Positions 54,596 through 63,278 of a DNA stretch of 64,000 nt are shown here, piece by piece. The number at the start of each line of letters is the position of its first letter. The first letter of the stretch is position 1. The position numbers were made by a program, and so were the translations under genes. The notes below the pieces were generated by a model. That model worked only from the letters and a program-made list of their open reading frames with translations, was not told where the DNA came from and ran no database searches. The DNA comes from Anaerobacillus alkalidiazotrophicus. Its GTDB lineage: Bacteria > Bacillota > Bacilli > Bacillales_H > Anaerobacillaceae. The DNA is taken from NCBI RefSeq assembly GCF_001866055.1, contig NZ_MLQS01000001.1, forward strand, positions 1,361,616 to 1,425,615, written 5' to 3'.

Positions 54596-55378
54596 ATGGC
54601 AAACAATCACAACAGTAAAGAAGAAAAAGAAAAAGCAAGACAGCGAGAATTAGAGAAAGAATTAGAAATGGAACTAGATGAAGAAATCCAGAAATCAAGA
54701 AATAACGAAACGGAAAAAATCCCACATTTTAAACAGAAGTTTACCATCCTTCAAACGATTGGTTTACTAGTGATAACGTTACTCCTTAGTACAGGTGGTG
54801 GGATCGCGCTTGGGAATGCTTATTTTTGGAATAGTGGAGATATGAAACGAATTAATGAACAACTAGAATTCTATCAAGAAAAAGTAAGCCAAGACCCTAA
54901 CAATCTAGAAGATCGTATTGTTCTTGGTTATACCTACTATTTAAAAGGTGATAACAAAAATGCAATAAACCAATTTAAAACGGTAGTAGACAAGGATGAG
55001 AATTATTTTGATGCGTATTACAATTTAGGGTTGGTGTATTTAGAGGAAGATCGTCATTATGATGCATTATCAATGTTTAACAAAACAGTCCAACTTGCAC
55101 CAAGAGATTTTAAGGGACACGCACAAATGGGAATTACGTACCGTCATTTAAAAATGTATAACGAAGCGATTGAAGCATTGTCTGAAGCAAATAATCTTGC
55201 TCCTGCTAATGCCGATATTATTTATCAAATCGGTCTAGTTGCTGAAGAAGTAGGGGAATATGAAGCGGCAGTTGAAATTTATAAAGATGTATTAAATTAT
55301 GATCCGCTTTTCCAACCAGCTTTAGAAGCGTTAGAACGTGCTCAAAATGTAGTAAAAGAAGTGGGTGATAATTCATGA
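54596..55378 (+). CDS. Membrane-anchored TPR protein of the cytochrome cluster
   Basis: 260 residues, ATG behind GAAGGAGG. A charged coiled-coil start (KEKARQRELEKELEMELDEE), a transmembrane helix (~49-72), then about four TPR repeats (LGYTYYLKGDNKNAINQF, DAYYNLGLVYLEEDRHYDAL, GITYRHLKMYNEAIEAL and IGLVAEEVGEYEAAVEI). The TPR domain should lie outside the membrane. TPR proteins act in cytochrome c maturation (NrfG/CcmH-type) and in assembly of multihaem filaments. Its stop overlaps the next start (ATGA), so it is translationally coupled to the NHL gene. Confidence 0.88.
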   Translation: MANNHNSKEEKEKARQRELEKELEMELDEEIQKSRNNETEKIPHFKQKFTILQTIGLLVITLLLSTGGGIALGNAYFWNSGDMKRINEQLEFYQEKVSQDPNNLEDRIVLGYTYYLKGDNKNAINQFKTVVDKDENYFDAYYNLGLVYLEEDRHYDALSMFNKTVQLAPRDFKGHAQMGITYRHLKMYNEAIEALSEANNLAPANADIIYQIGLVAEEVGEYEAAVEIYKDVLNYDPLFQPALEALERAQNVVKEVGDNS

Positions 55379-56343
55379 ATAGATTAGCAGTATATATAGC
55401 AATGGCTTCAATCGTTGTGATCAATGTTGTCGTGTTTGGCTTCATTTTTTCTAATCAAACCAAGGCATTGCCGACAGGACTTCAGACAGTTAATCAAGAT
55501 GCAAATGTCAGAGCTTTGAAACAAATTTATGGTGGTTTTGAAAATGGAATAGAAAGACCGATGGATGTCACTGTTTCAACTCAATTTATGTACGTTTCAG
55601 ATACAACGAAAAAAGCCATTCATGTTTTTAACGCAGAAGGTGAACCGCTGTTTACGTTTGGTGAAGGTGGCAAAGATCCTGGTCAATTTGATTTTCCTTA
55701 TGGATTGGCCGTTGATGATAAAGGTACTCTTTACGTAGCCGATATGTATAATGGTCAGATCTCAATGTTTGATAGAGAAGGGCAATTTATTGATTATTTT
55801 GCTTACGAGTATAGTGAAGATGGTACATTTATTTCCCCTGCAGGATTAAGAATTATCGATGGAAAAGTCTATGTGACGGATGTTGATGCTAATAAAGTAT
55901 TTGTCTTTGACTTAGACGGGGAGCTACTCCTTGAAATTGGAGAAGAGGGTAGTGAGGAAGGCCAATTTTTAGCACCAAATGCAGTTACGGCTGATAAAGA
56001 CGGTAATATTTTTGTCGTAGATACTGTGAATGATAGAGTCCAAATGTTTGATCATGAAGGTAATTTTCTTAGAGTAATAGATGGGGCAAAAAACGAGATG
56101 GATCAGTCAGTTTTACTCAATCCAAGAGGGATTGGTATTGATAGTAAAGGAAATATTTTTGTCGTAAGCAATATGTCAAACTTTGTTCACGTATTTACTC
56201 AGGAAGGTGAACACTTATATCGTTTTGGCGGAATGGGTCAAGAAGCAGGGCAACTTTATTTACCAAATGGTTTATTTATAGATGGTAGAGATAACGTTTA
56301 TGTCACAGATACCCTTAACCTACGAATCTCTGTTTTTCAGTAA
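55375..56343 (+). CDS. NHL-repeat beta-propeller, exported
   Basis: 322 residues. An N-terminal signal/anchor (~4-26) is followed by about six NHL repeats (for example PMDVTVSTQFMYVSDTTKKA, LFTFGEGGKDPGQFDFPYG, GIGIDSKGNIFVVSNMSNFV, LPNGLFIDGRDNVYVTDTLN), forming a six-bladed propeller. NHL proteins are neighbours of multihaem nanowire cytochrome genes in Geobacter (from memory), where a role in assembly or protein contact is supposed. The start overlaps the TPR gene by 4 bp. 96 bp later comes the OmcS-like gene; that gap has a GAAGCTAA...TTAGCTTC inverted repeat. Confidence 0.9.
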   Translation: MNRLAVYIAMASIVVINVVVFGFIFSNQTKALPTGLQTVNQDANVRALKQIYGGFENGIERPMDVTVSTQFMYVSDTTKKAIHVFNAEGEPLFTFGEGGKDPGQFDFPYGLAVDDKGTLYVADMYNGQISMFDREGQFIDYFAYEYSEDGTFISPAGLRIIDGKVYVTDVDANKVFVFDLDGELLLEIGEEGSEEGQFLAPNAVTADKDGNIFVVDTVNDRVQMFDHEGNFLRVIDGAKNEMDQSVLLNPRGIGIDSKGNIFVVSNMSNFVHVFTQEGEHLYRFGGMGQEAGQLYLPNGLFIDGRDNVYVTDTLNLRISVFQ

Positions 56344-56439
56344 AAGAAGCTAACATTTCTTTGAAGGAGGTGGTGAGGTAACCAGTAATTAGCTTCAAAT
56401 CAAGATTCGTAATGATAAATTTATTAAGGAGGGGAAACT

Positions 56440-57879
56440 GTGAAAAAGGTTAGTTTAAGCTTATTGTTTTCTTTATTTTTATTAGGATTATTTGCAACAG
56501 TAGCTTTAGCTGAAGGCCCTATCGGAATTCAAGATCCAGTTGATGGGTATAACGAAGAAGCTGAGCCTAGTGACGTATCGAATGTAAATCCTAATGCTAA
56601 CAAAACAGGTGTACTAGATTTGAAATTAAATCATAGTGGACAGTTAGTGCCGTCATTTGACAAAGGCGGAAGTAGACATGGTAACTATTTAAATAACACA
56701 AACACATGTGCAACGTGTCACCAAACGCACACAGCGTCGAGTAGAAACTTAATTTTTGCAGATAATGTATACCAATCTTGTATTGCATGCCATGATGGTA
56801 CTGGCGGTGGTGCAAGTCGAAATGTTTTAAACACTGATTATGATTTTGTCATGACACGTAATAGTCCAAACGGGTCTGGATCTACTGCAACTACGGCAGG
56901 AACGTTTGCTGGAACACACGCTAGCAATATGAGTGTTCACTTAACAACAGGTACTGTAGCTATTAAAGCTGCACCAGGTGGAAATCCAGAAGGTGATGGC
57001 AAGGCATTTACTTGTGCAAGCTGTCATAACCCACACGGTTCTTACAGTAACAAATACCTTCACCATAATCCTAATGGAATGGCTACAAAACCAGTAACAG
57101 AGGGAGGTAAAGGATTAAAAAACATAAAAGTTGTTAATACTTTATCTGGTTTAACGGCTGCTGATCAATATGTCTTCCATAGAGAAAATGGAAAAATTGT
57201 TTTAAAACAAAGAGTGGGTAACAATTATGTAACGGATAAATCGCCATGGTTAAACGGAAGTTGGGAATTTTCAACGTCAGCTGCTAATACTTCATTAACT
57301 GATAGTCAAGCAGGAGTTACCGTTGATCGTGGTGTAAATGCAAATGAAGCACCATTCATCTCAGGTGATAATGTCAATAGCATAACAAAAGTAACGGTAA
57401 ACCGTGCTTATTTTGTTGAATTACCAACTGATAGAAGGGATTTATGGACGGGTAATGATCATCTAAGAGGAATTCAAATGTCAGAGTTCTGTGCAAGCTG
57501 TCATACAGATTACCTTGCCTCTAGAGGTGTAGGGGTAAACGATGGTAAGAGTTACTTTAATGCAGACAAAGATATTTATGGACACACGACAAACACGAAT
57601 AGCTTTACTTGCGTTCGCTGTCACTATGCACACGGAACAACAGCTGAAATTATGATTGATGCAAAAGGAAATAGCATCTCTTCGTTAACAGCAAGTGGAG
57701 CCATGACAAAGGAGCAAGCACATGACTATATGTTAGATGTAAATCCATCTTCAGCGTTAAAGAAATTTACAAACATGTCTAGCTGTTGGGCTTGTCATAA
57801 CTCATCTAAGAGTGGAAATGTCATTAATACGAATCGATTAATTGATGATCGCCCTACTGGAATGCCAGCAAATAGATAA
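56440..57879 (+). CDS. Secreted OmcS-like hexahaem cytochrome (candidate nanowire subunit)
   Basis: 479 residues, GTG start behind AAGGAGGGG. Signal peptide ~1-24 (cut after VALA), no membrane anchor. Six CxxCH haem sites begin at 90, 114, 192, 351, 391 and 449. Against Geobacter OmcS from memory, the number, order and spacing of haems agree (pair; single; long gap; single; single; C-terminal single). Local motifs agree too: APGG then CASCHNPHGSY; MSEFCASCHTD; CVRCHYAHG; and DAKGNSI before the last haem. OmcS is six-haem and polymerises into micrometre-long conductive filaments. This protein is longer by ~50 residues, mostly between haems 3 and 4. Function inferred, not shown. Confidence 0.88.
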   Translation: MKKVSLSLLFSLFLLGLFATVALAEGPIGIQDPVDGYNEEAEPSDVSNVNPNANKTGVLDLKLNHSGQLVPSFDKGGSRHGNYLNNTNTCATCHQTHTASSRNLIFADNVYQSCIACHDGTGGGASRNVLNTDYDFVMTRNSPNGSGSTATTAGTFAGTHASNMSVHLTTGTVAIKAAPGGNPEGDGKAFTCASCHNPHGSYSNKYLHHNPNGMATKPVTEGGKGLKNIKVVNTLSGLTAADQYVFHRENGKIVLKQRVGNNYVTDKSPWLNGSWEFSTSAANTSLTDSQAGVTVDRGVNANEAPFISGDNVNSITKVTVNRAYFVELPTDRRDLWTGNDHLRGIQMSEFCASCHTDYLASRGVGVNDGKSYFNADKDIYGHTTNTNSFTCVRCHYAHGTTAEIMIDAKGNSISSLTASGAMTKEQAHDYMLDVNPSSALKKFTNMSSCWACHNSSKSGNVINTNRLIDDRPTGMPANR

Positions 57880-57932
57880 AAAGACTACCAAGTAGCTGCC
57901 ACTAATTGATAGTCTATAAAGAGATACCTAAA

Positions 57933-57970
57933 TGACTAATGTATGGGGCTAATAGTCTCATACATTAGTC
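57933..57970 (+). terminator. Hairpin after the OmcS-like gene
   Basis: GACTAATGTATG/CATACATTAGTC is a 12-bp perfect stem with no T-run. It may stabilise the upstream mRNA end or reduce read-through to the next gene. Confidence 0.55.
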
Positions 57971-58172
57971 CTCTAAACAATTATCACTATCATATCGCAT
58001 TTTCATACAGTGCGCTGTAAAAAATGTCACAGTGAAATTATTTTACGGATTTTATTTAAGGTAGAAAGCACGAAATTTATTACTTGGGAAGTTTGCGCTA
58101 GTAATAAAAAGCAATAGTATTATTTAGTTTTTCAAGCTCATTCCGATCAAAACATTAAAGGGTGATACCAGT

Positions 58173-60284
58173 ATGATGCAAAAAAAGGAAGCAAGAAAAA
58201 AACTTATCGTATTCCTCTGTTTCATTATTTTCCTACATATCAATCCATTTATCCCCTCATCACTAGTCGTAATGGGTAATGAATTAGAAACTGAAGAGGG
58301 AGAACAAGATCCAGATCAAACGGAAGAAGGCGAAGAGTTTATTAAACAAAGTGAGGCTCAACAAGACCTTGCTATCACAATCCTCACTCCGGAAACTGGA
58401 TTATCCTTTAATGAGTTGATAGAAGTAAATGGTGAAGTAACTGGTAGTATAGAGGAGACAGTGGAAATAACATTACTTGTTTATAATTATGGTGAAGAGG
58501 ACGTTTTTAAACAGTATGAAAAAATTGCGGTTGATGCTGATGACCATACATGGATTTACGTTATCAACCTTTCTGAGACTGAAAATGAAGATCAATATGT
58601 TTATGAAGATGGAACATATCTATTACAAGCAACATTAAATGACGATGAAGAAATTTCATCAAATGAAGTAACGTTTACAGTTGATCGTAAAGCACCAGAA
58701 ATAGAAATCACAAGCCCTACTAGTGATTTAACAAATCAAGCGATAATTGCAGGAGAAACCGAGAGTGGGGCTATAGTCACGTTATACATCGAGGGAGAAA
58801 CCGAAGCCTTTACAGATCCAATCATTTCTAATGATGAAGGAAAGTTCGTGTTCGAATTAAACGAGTTACAAGACGGAAAGCATACGTTTATTGTGACGGT
58901 CACAAATGAACTAGGGAATATAGCTGAAACTGAAATCACATTTGTATATGATGGTACAAGTCCATTCGTTTCAACGAATTCCCTTTTTCCTAAACCGAAT
59001 ATGTCGCAAGTATCAGTAGAGACTTTAAAGGTAAAAGCAAAAATTATGGATGAAAATATTGATTTAACGAGTGTTGTCACCCCAATTGAAGTAACTGAAC
59101 AAGGGACAGGTAAGAAAGTGACAGGTACGTATGATATAGTGGATGAAACGATTATTTTTACTCCCAATTCTGGGGAAATAAAACCGAATACAAAATATTT
59201 TGTGATCATAAATCCAACGATCACTGACAAAGCAGGAAACTTCATCCACTCTAGAAACTGGTCATTTACGACTGCAACGAGTACGAATGTGGGAAGTCCT
59301 CATGGCGGGTATACGAACAATACGAACTCCTGTAAAATTTGCCATGGCGTTCATGCAGCATCAGAACCGAAAATCGAGCAAGTTAATCTAGAGTACGCAG
59401 ATGATCCAAATAAAGAATTAAAAGAAAAGGTCGTTCCTGATGCGATCAATGGCTATTGTATGACTTGTCATGACGGAACGGTTGCGAGTAATATGACAAA
59501 CCACCAAAACAAAAAGTCCGACCACAATATGCAACTAGTTCGAAAAGGAGATAACAAGGTCGTCAGCCAATCATGTGGAAACTGCCACAATGTTCACTTA
59601 GACTCCCATTCTAGCAACCCAAATTTACTAAAAGATCATTTTGTTTTTGATCATGTTGGTATTGCTGGAGTTGGGAAAATTGATAGTAGTGAACGTTTAT
59701 GCGAATCGTGTCATCAGTATGATTTGCTAGATGTTTTAAATGAAGATCAGTATCAAGTGTTTTCTTACCGTCATTGGAATACGAGCCAAGAAGAGATTGA
59801 CGGTGATCACTTCGGTTCAGTAGATGATTATCGCCTATGCCTTCGTTGCCATAATGAAGAGTATGCCAATACGTATAAAAATGTTGAAGATATTGAAACG
59901 CACTATAAAAACACGAACTCCGGACACAATATTGCTTTTTCAAAAATAAAGGACGGAACGCTATTAGACGGAAACATGCCTTGTGCTACATGCCATGAAA
60001 CTCATAGCTCACCGAATGATAAGTTAATAAAATCAGAGCTCGGGGTGAATGCTGATCTTTTAATAGGATGGTCTAGCTCAGATGAACGAAGCTTTTGTTT
60101 AAGTTGTCACAACAATGAGACTGAAGTATTTGGAATTACTGTACCTTTACCGATGACAAGAACTAACGGGAATCCGATTGGACCACACCAATCGACAAGC
60201 GATAGAGCATGTTCAGACTGTCACGGTGGAGAATCCAAAACGTTTGTAGAAGCAGCACACTCACCAAGTCGGCGAGGGAATTAA
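58173..60284 (+). CDS. Surface protein with Ig-like domains and eight haem sites
   Basis: 703 residues. Signal peptide ~1-30, acidic linker, then two bacterial Ig-like domains (~65-260; ITSPTSDLTNQAIIAGETES, VTNELGNIAETEITFVYDGT) and a Big_5-like domain (~265-370; EIKPNTKYFVIINPTITDKA). The C-terminal ~330 residues hold eight CxxCH sites: CKICH, CMTCH, CGNCH, CESCH, CLRCH, CATCH, CLSCH and CSDCH, in the doubled-CXXCH style (SPHGGYTNNTNSCKICHGVH resembles the region before haem 1 of the OmcS-like protein). Exported with no membrane anchor or LPXTG. A possible contact between filament and wall, or a terminal reductase. Confidence 0.9.
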   Translation: MMQKKEARKKLIVFLCFIIFLHINPFIPSSLVVMGNELETEEGEQDPDQTEEGEEFIKQSEAQQDLAITILTPETGLSFNELIEVNGEVTGSIEETVEITLLVYNYGEEDVFKQYEKIAVDADDHTWIYVINLSETENEDQYVYEDGTYLLQATLNDDEEISSNEVTFTVDRKAPEIEITSPTSDLTNQAIIAGETESGAIVTLYIEGETEAFTDPIISNDEGKFVFELNELQDGKHTFIVTVTNELGNIAETEITFVYDGTSPFVSTNSLFPKPNMSQVSVETLKVKAKIMDENIDLTSVVTPIEVTEQGTGKKVTGTYDIVDETIIFTPNSGEIKPNTKYFVIINPTITDKAGNFIHSRNWSFTTATSTNVGSPHGGYTNNTNSCKICHGVHAASEPKIEQVNLEYADDPNKELKEKVVPDAINGYCMTCHDGTVASNMTNHQNKKSDHNMQLVRKGDNKVVSQSCGNCHNVHLDSHSSNPNLLKDHFVFDHVGIAGVGKIDSSERLCESCHQYDLLDVLNEDQYQVFSYRHWNTSQEEIDGDHFGSVDDYRLCLRCHNEEYANTYKNVEDIETHYKNTNSGHNIAFSKIKDGTLLDGNMPCATCHETHSSPNDKLIKSELGVNADLLIGWSSSDERSFCLSCHNNETEVFGITVPLPMTRTNGNPIGPHQSTSDRACSDCHGGESKTFVEAAHSPSRRGN

Positions 60285-60299
60285 CGAGTAAACACGAAA

Positions 60300-60335
60300 T
60301 GAGGAATGAGCGATTGCGTTCGTTCCTTTTTTTGT
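60300..60335 (+). terminator. Terminator of the multihaem cluster
   Basis: AGGAATGAGCG/CGTTCGTTCCT with a T7 tail. Confidence 0.88.
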
Positions 60336-60360
60336 TTGTCAGGTGAGTGAATTTCATTGG

Positions 60361-60425
60361 TATAAGTTAAACTAACAATCAGTGGGGGATAAGGAAAACC
60401 GCCACTGATTGAAGTTCAGTTTTAT
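60361..60425 (-). repeat. Single-hairpin modular repeat, copy B5 (reverse)
   Basis: Only the first B hairpin is present (CAATCAGTGGGGG...CCACTGATTG), ending GAAGTTCAGTTTTAT. Together with the terminator it explains most of the gap before 60598. Confidence 0.8.
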
Positions 60426-60597
60426 TTTAATAAGTATCCGTGGTAAATATTGGAATACAACTCCTACCTATGTCCTTAATTCGTGTTAGACGCTAAAATA
60501 TACTGATTTATATCCACAAATCTAGTAAAATAAGGTAAAATAATAGCGAATGAAGAAAACTAGTTCATAGGACATGAATGAAAAGGAGGTAGGAGCT

Positions 60598-62079
60598 ATG
60601 GGGACATCTAATCGGAGCCAATTGAAAAAGGCAACTGTTACAGCAACGATAGCAACTGGTATTGGTTTGTTTTTATTATCACCTCAAGGAGTAGAAGCAG
60701 CTCTCGGTGATCGGACATTACAACCTGGAATGACACATCAAGATGTAAAAGAATTACAAGATTTACTAAAGCAAAAAGGTTATTTTACTTTCCATACTTC
60801 TACAGGCTTTTATGGAGATATTACAAAGGCAGCCGTTGAGAGATTTCAACAAGCTCATCATCTACCAAAAACGGGTATTGCCGATGCGAATACATTAAAC
60901 ACGTTGCTAAATGACGCTCAAGCAACATTACGAGTAGGTTCAAGAGGACAAGCTGTCACAAATTTACAAAATGACCTTAGAGCACTCGGAACATTTAACC
61001 ATGCAACAACAGGTTATTTTGGTCCGATTACAGAAGCGGCTGTAAAAGAGTTTCAGTTACGAAATGGCCTTCGTGCAACAGGAATCGCTGATAGCGCTAC
61101 ATTAGATGGAATTAAGCGAATTCGTGCGAATGGTACGCAACAGCAAACACAAGAGACGAGTCGAAGTGCTACTTCTCAAACGACATTGCAAATCGGTTCA
61201 AGAGGAAATGCCGTTTCTGAAGTTCAGACATTATTAAAAGATGCAAATCTATTTAACTATCATACAATCACGGGTTACTATGGAGAAATTACAGCAACTG
61301 GCGTTCGTGATTTTCAAAGACAAGCAAATCTGCAAGTTACAGGACGCGCTGACACTCAAACTGTACAAGCATTAAGAGATCACGTCCAAAAATTAAAGCA
61401 ACAACAAGCCGCTGCACAGCCTTCACAAACAGTATCTACACCAACTGTACAGTCAGAAAGTTCTTTTGTACTGAAGGTTGGTCAAACTAGTGATTCGGTA
61501 CGAGAATTGCAACACCAATTAAAATCATTAGGGTACTTTAACCATCAAGTAACAGGTTATTTTGGTCCGATTACGGAAACGGCAGTAAGGGCATTTCAAC
61601 GAGACCATCAGCTGATCGTAGATGGAGTTGTCACAACAAGTACACTGAATAAAATTGTTGATGAAGCTGCAAAAAAATTGTTACCAGCCATTGTTCTACC
61701 TTCAGAAACAGCCAAAAGCTTTGATGTTATGAATCTAATTGCTGATGCATCGCAACTTCTTGGCACTCCGTACTTATGGGGTGGAACGACATCAAGAGGA
61801 ATGGATTGTAGCGGTTTTATCCAATATGTTTTTCAAAAAAATGGAGTCCAATTACCACGCACGGTTGCGCAAATGTGGAATGTAGGGAGCACGGTTTCTA
61901 AACCGAAAGTAGGAGATCTTGTATTCTTTGAAACTTATACACGCGGCCCATCGCATGCGGGAATTTATATCGGAAACAACCAATTTATACATAGTGGTAG
62001 CTCTACTGGAGTAACGATTAGTAATATGACAACGAATTACTGGAGTAGTCGATACTTAGGGAGTAAAACTTATCAATAA
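60598..62079 (+). CDS. Secreted NlpC/P60 endopeptidase with four PG-binding domains
   Basis: Start ATG 60598 behind AAAGGAGG; 493 residues. Signal peptide ~1-34 (cut near VEAA). Four PG_binding_1 domains (at ~45-105, 110-175, 198-262 and 290-358), separated by a Gln/Thr/Ser-rich linker before the third. The C-terminal NlpC/P60 domain has catalytic Cys404 in MDCSGF, His453 in PSHAGIYIG and a third polar residue His465 in FIHSGSS. A D,L-endopeptidase that cuts peptidoglycan stem peptides during growth or separation. The repeats differ in sequence from those of the S8/M14 pair. Confidence 0.95.
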   Translation: MGTSNRSQLKKATVTATIATGIGLFLLSPQGVEAALGDRTLQPGMTHQDVKELQDLLKQKGYFTFHTSTGFYGDITKAAVERFQQAHHLPKTGIADANTLNTLLNDAQATLRVGSRGQAVTNLQNDLRALGTFNHATTGYFGPITEAAVKEFQLRNGLRATGIADSATLDGIKRIRANGTQQQTQETSRSATSQTTLQIGSRGNAVSEVQTLLKDANLFNYHTITGYYGEITATGVRDFQRQANLQVTGRADTQTVQALRDHVQKLKQQQAAAQPSQTVSTPTVQSESSFVLKVGQTSDSVRELQHQLKSLGYFNHQVTGYFGPITETAVRAFQRDHQLIVDGVVTTSTLNKIVDEAAKKLLPAIVLPSETAKSFDVMNLIADASQLLGTPYLWGGTTSRGMDCSGFIQYVFQKNGVQLPRTVAQMWNVGSTVSKPKVGDLVFFETYTRGPSHAGIYIGNNQFIHSGSSTGVTISNMTTNYWSSRYLGSKTYQ

Positions 62080-62086
62080 GAAAGAG

Positions 62087-62116
62087 AAAGTGCTCGGGTT
62101 AGAGCACTTTTTTCGT
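62087..62116 (+). terminator. Terminator of the NlpC/P60 gene
   Basis: AAAGTGCTC-gggtta-GAGCACTTT plus TTTCG. Confidence 0.9.
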
Positions 62117-62199
62117 GCTTTCGTGTGAGGTGTGGAGCGCGCCTAGGGTTTGCAAGTTTTGAATTAAACTTTGTTCATGCTACCAAACGACTCTATTTG

Positions 62200-62385
62200 T
62201 AGCGGACAGACGTTCCGTTATTTTAGGGAATCCTACATTTTTCGGATTCTTTCGGACAGGAGATCCGTTATTTGCTTAAATTCATAGAAAAATAGCTATT
62301 AAATGGTGAAATAAAGGAACCACAGTCCGATAGCTTCAAAAAAGTATACTTTTTATAGAAATAACGGAACTGTAGTCCGCTAGGC
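62200..62385. repeat. AACGGAAC repeat, copy D3
   Basis: Alternating units: GTTCCGTTATTTTAGGG, GAGATCCGTTATTTGC, AAATAAAGGAACCACAGTCC and AAATAACGGAACTGTAGTCC. No gene in the ~520-bp gap to the next CDS. Confidence 0.7.
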
Positions 62386-62598
62386 TTGATGACAGGCAGC
62401 ACCTAAAATAAAACGGAAAGAATTTTATATGAATTCAGCTCAGTCTCCAAACAGAAAAATAGATTTTTTAAAAGGAAAAAATTATTTGTCGTCGAATGTA
62501 ATATAATGTAAATTCTTGTCTTGTTAATGACAGTGTACCTTTGTTACGATTTTCAGTTTTAAAGCAAGAGTTATCAATAGAAAAAGGGAGCGATTATT

Positions 62599-63054
62599 AT
62601 AAAGAAATTCGTTTTAGTTTTTTTTATCTTCATTTCAGTTATGTTTAGTATAGGGTGCTCGATAAGTGCAGAGGAAGATTTGTGGCGCTTAAGTCCTATT
62701 CATAACTTTTTAGATTCAAAAATTGTAGGAAATCCAAATACAATAGGTTTGTCTAGTCCAATTTTTTCTACTGAAGAAGTAACTGAACACTTGTTATATT
62801 TATTTGAGAGTGTTCCAGCATCTAGTATAAAGCTAGTAGGGGTTCATAAAGAAACTCATAGAGTTGAAAAAGTTATTATCGACGAAGATACGAAGGTTTG
62901 GGAAGTGTCAACTGATAATAGTGAGGTAAGTAAAGGTAGCGACTATCACTACATTCCATTGCAACTCAAATTTCCCCAAACGGGCGTATGGAGATTAGAT
63001 GTGTTTTTTGAAAATAGGTTTATTAAGCATATTATCGTTAAAGTAAACAAGTAG
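62599..63054 (+). CDS. Small lipoprotein with probable non-standard start codon
   Basis: The frame reads KKFVLVFFIFISVMFSIGCS before the ATG at 62641: a perfect lipoprotein signal with lipobox SIGC. The codons available for its start are ATT (62593, 62596) or ATA (62599), with GGGAG at 62586-62590. Starting at ATG 62641 would remove the signal. So either a rare ATT/ATA start is used, or the ATG has mutated. The mature ~125-residue part (ending VWRLDVFFENRFIKHIIVKV) looks like a small Ig-like domain as in DUF4871-type lipoproteins; the family is unsure. Confidence 0.7.
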   Translation: MKKFVLVFFIFISVMFSIGCSISAEEDLWRLSPIHNFLDSKIVGNPNTIGLSSPIFSTEEVTEHLLYLFESVPASSIKLVGVHKETHRVEKVIIDEDTKVWEVSTDNSEVSKGSDYHYIPLQLKFPQTGVWRLDVFFENRFIKHIIVKVNK

Positions 63055-63278
63055 AGAGTGTATAAAAAAGAGGATCAGGTCATCGTATGAAGAATAACAA
63101 ACAAAGAAGAGGTAGCCACTAACGGTTGCCTTTTTAATTTCAAAAAAGCACCGGATAAAGCAAATTGTCCTTGAGTTGTCAAACCCCTATAGGTAGTTAT
63201 TTGTATATGTGATAAAATGTAAATTAAGTAAAAAAATCCAATGTGCACTTGAAAATAAAAGGGGGAATGTTAACATTG

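Noticed and set aside
58736..59245. A 169-codon minus-strand ORF inside the Ig/octahaem gene
   Set aside because: Antisense shadow of a strongly supported coding region with domain and haem motifs on the plus strand.
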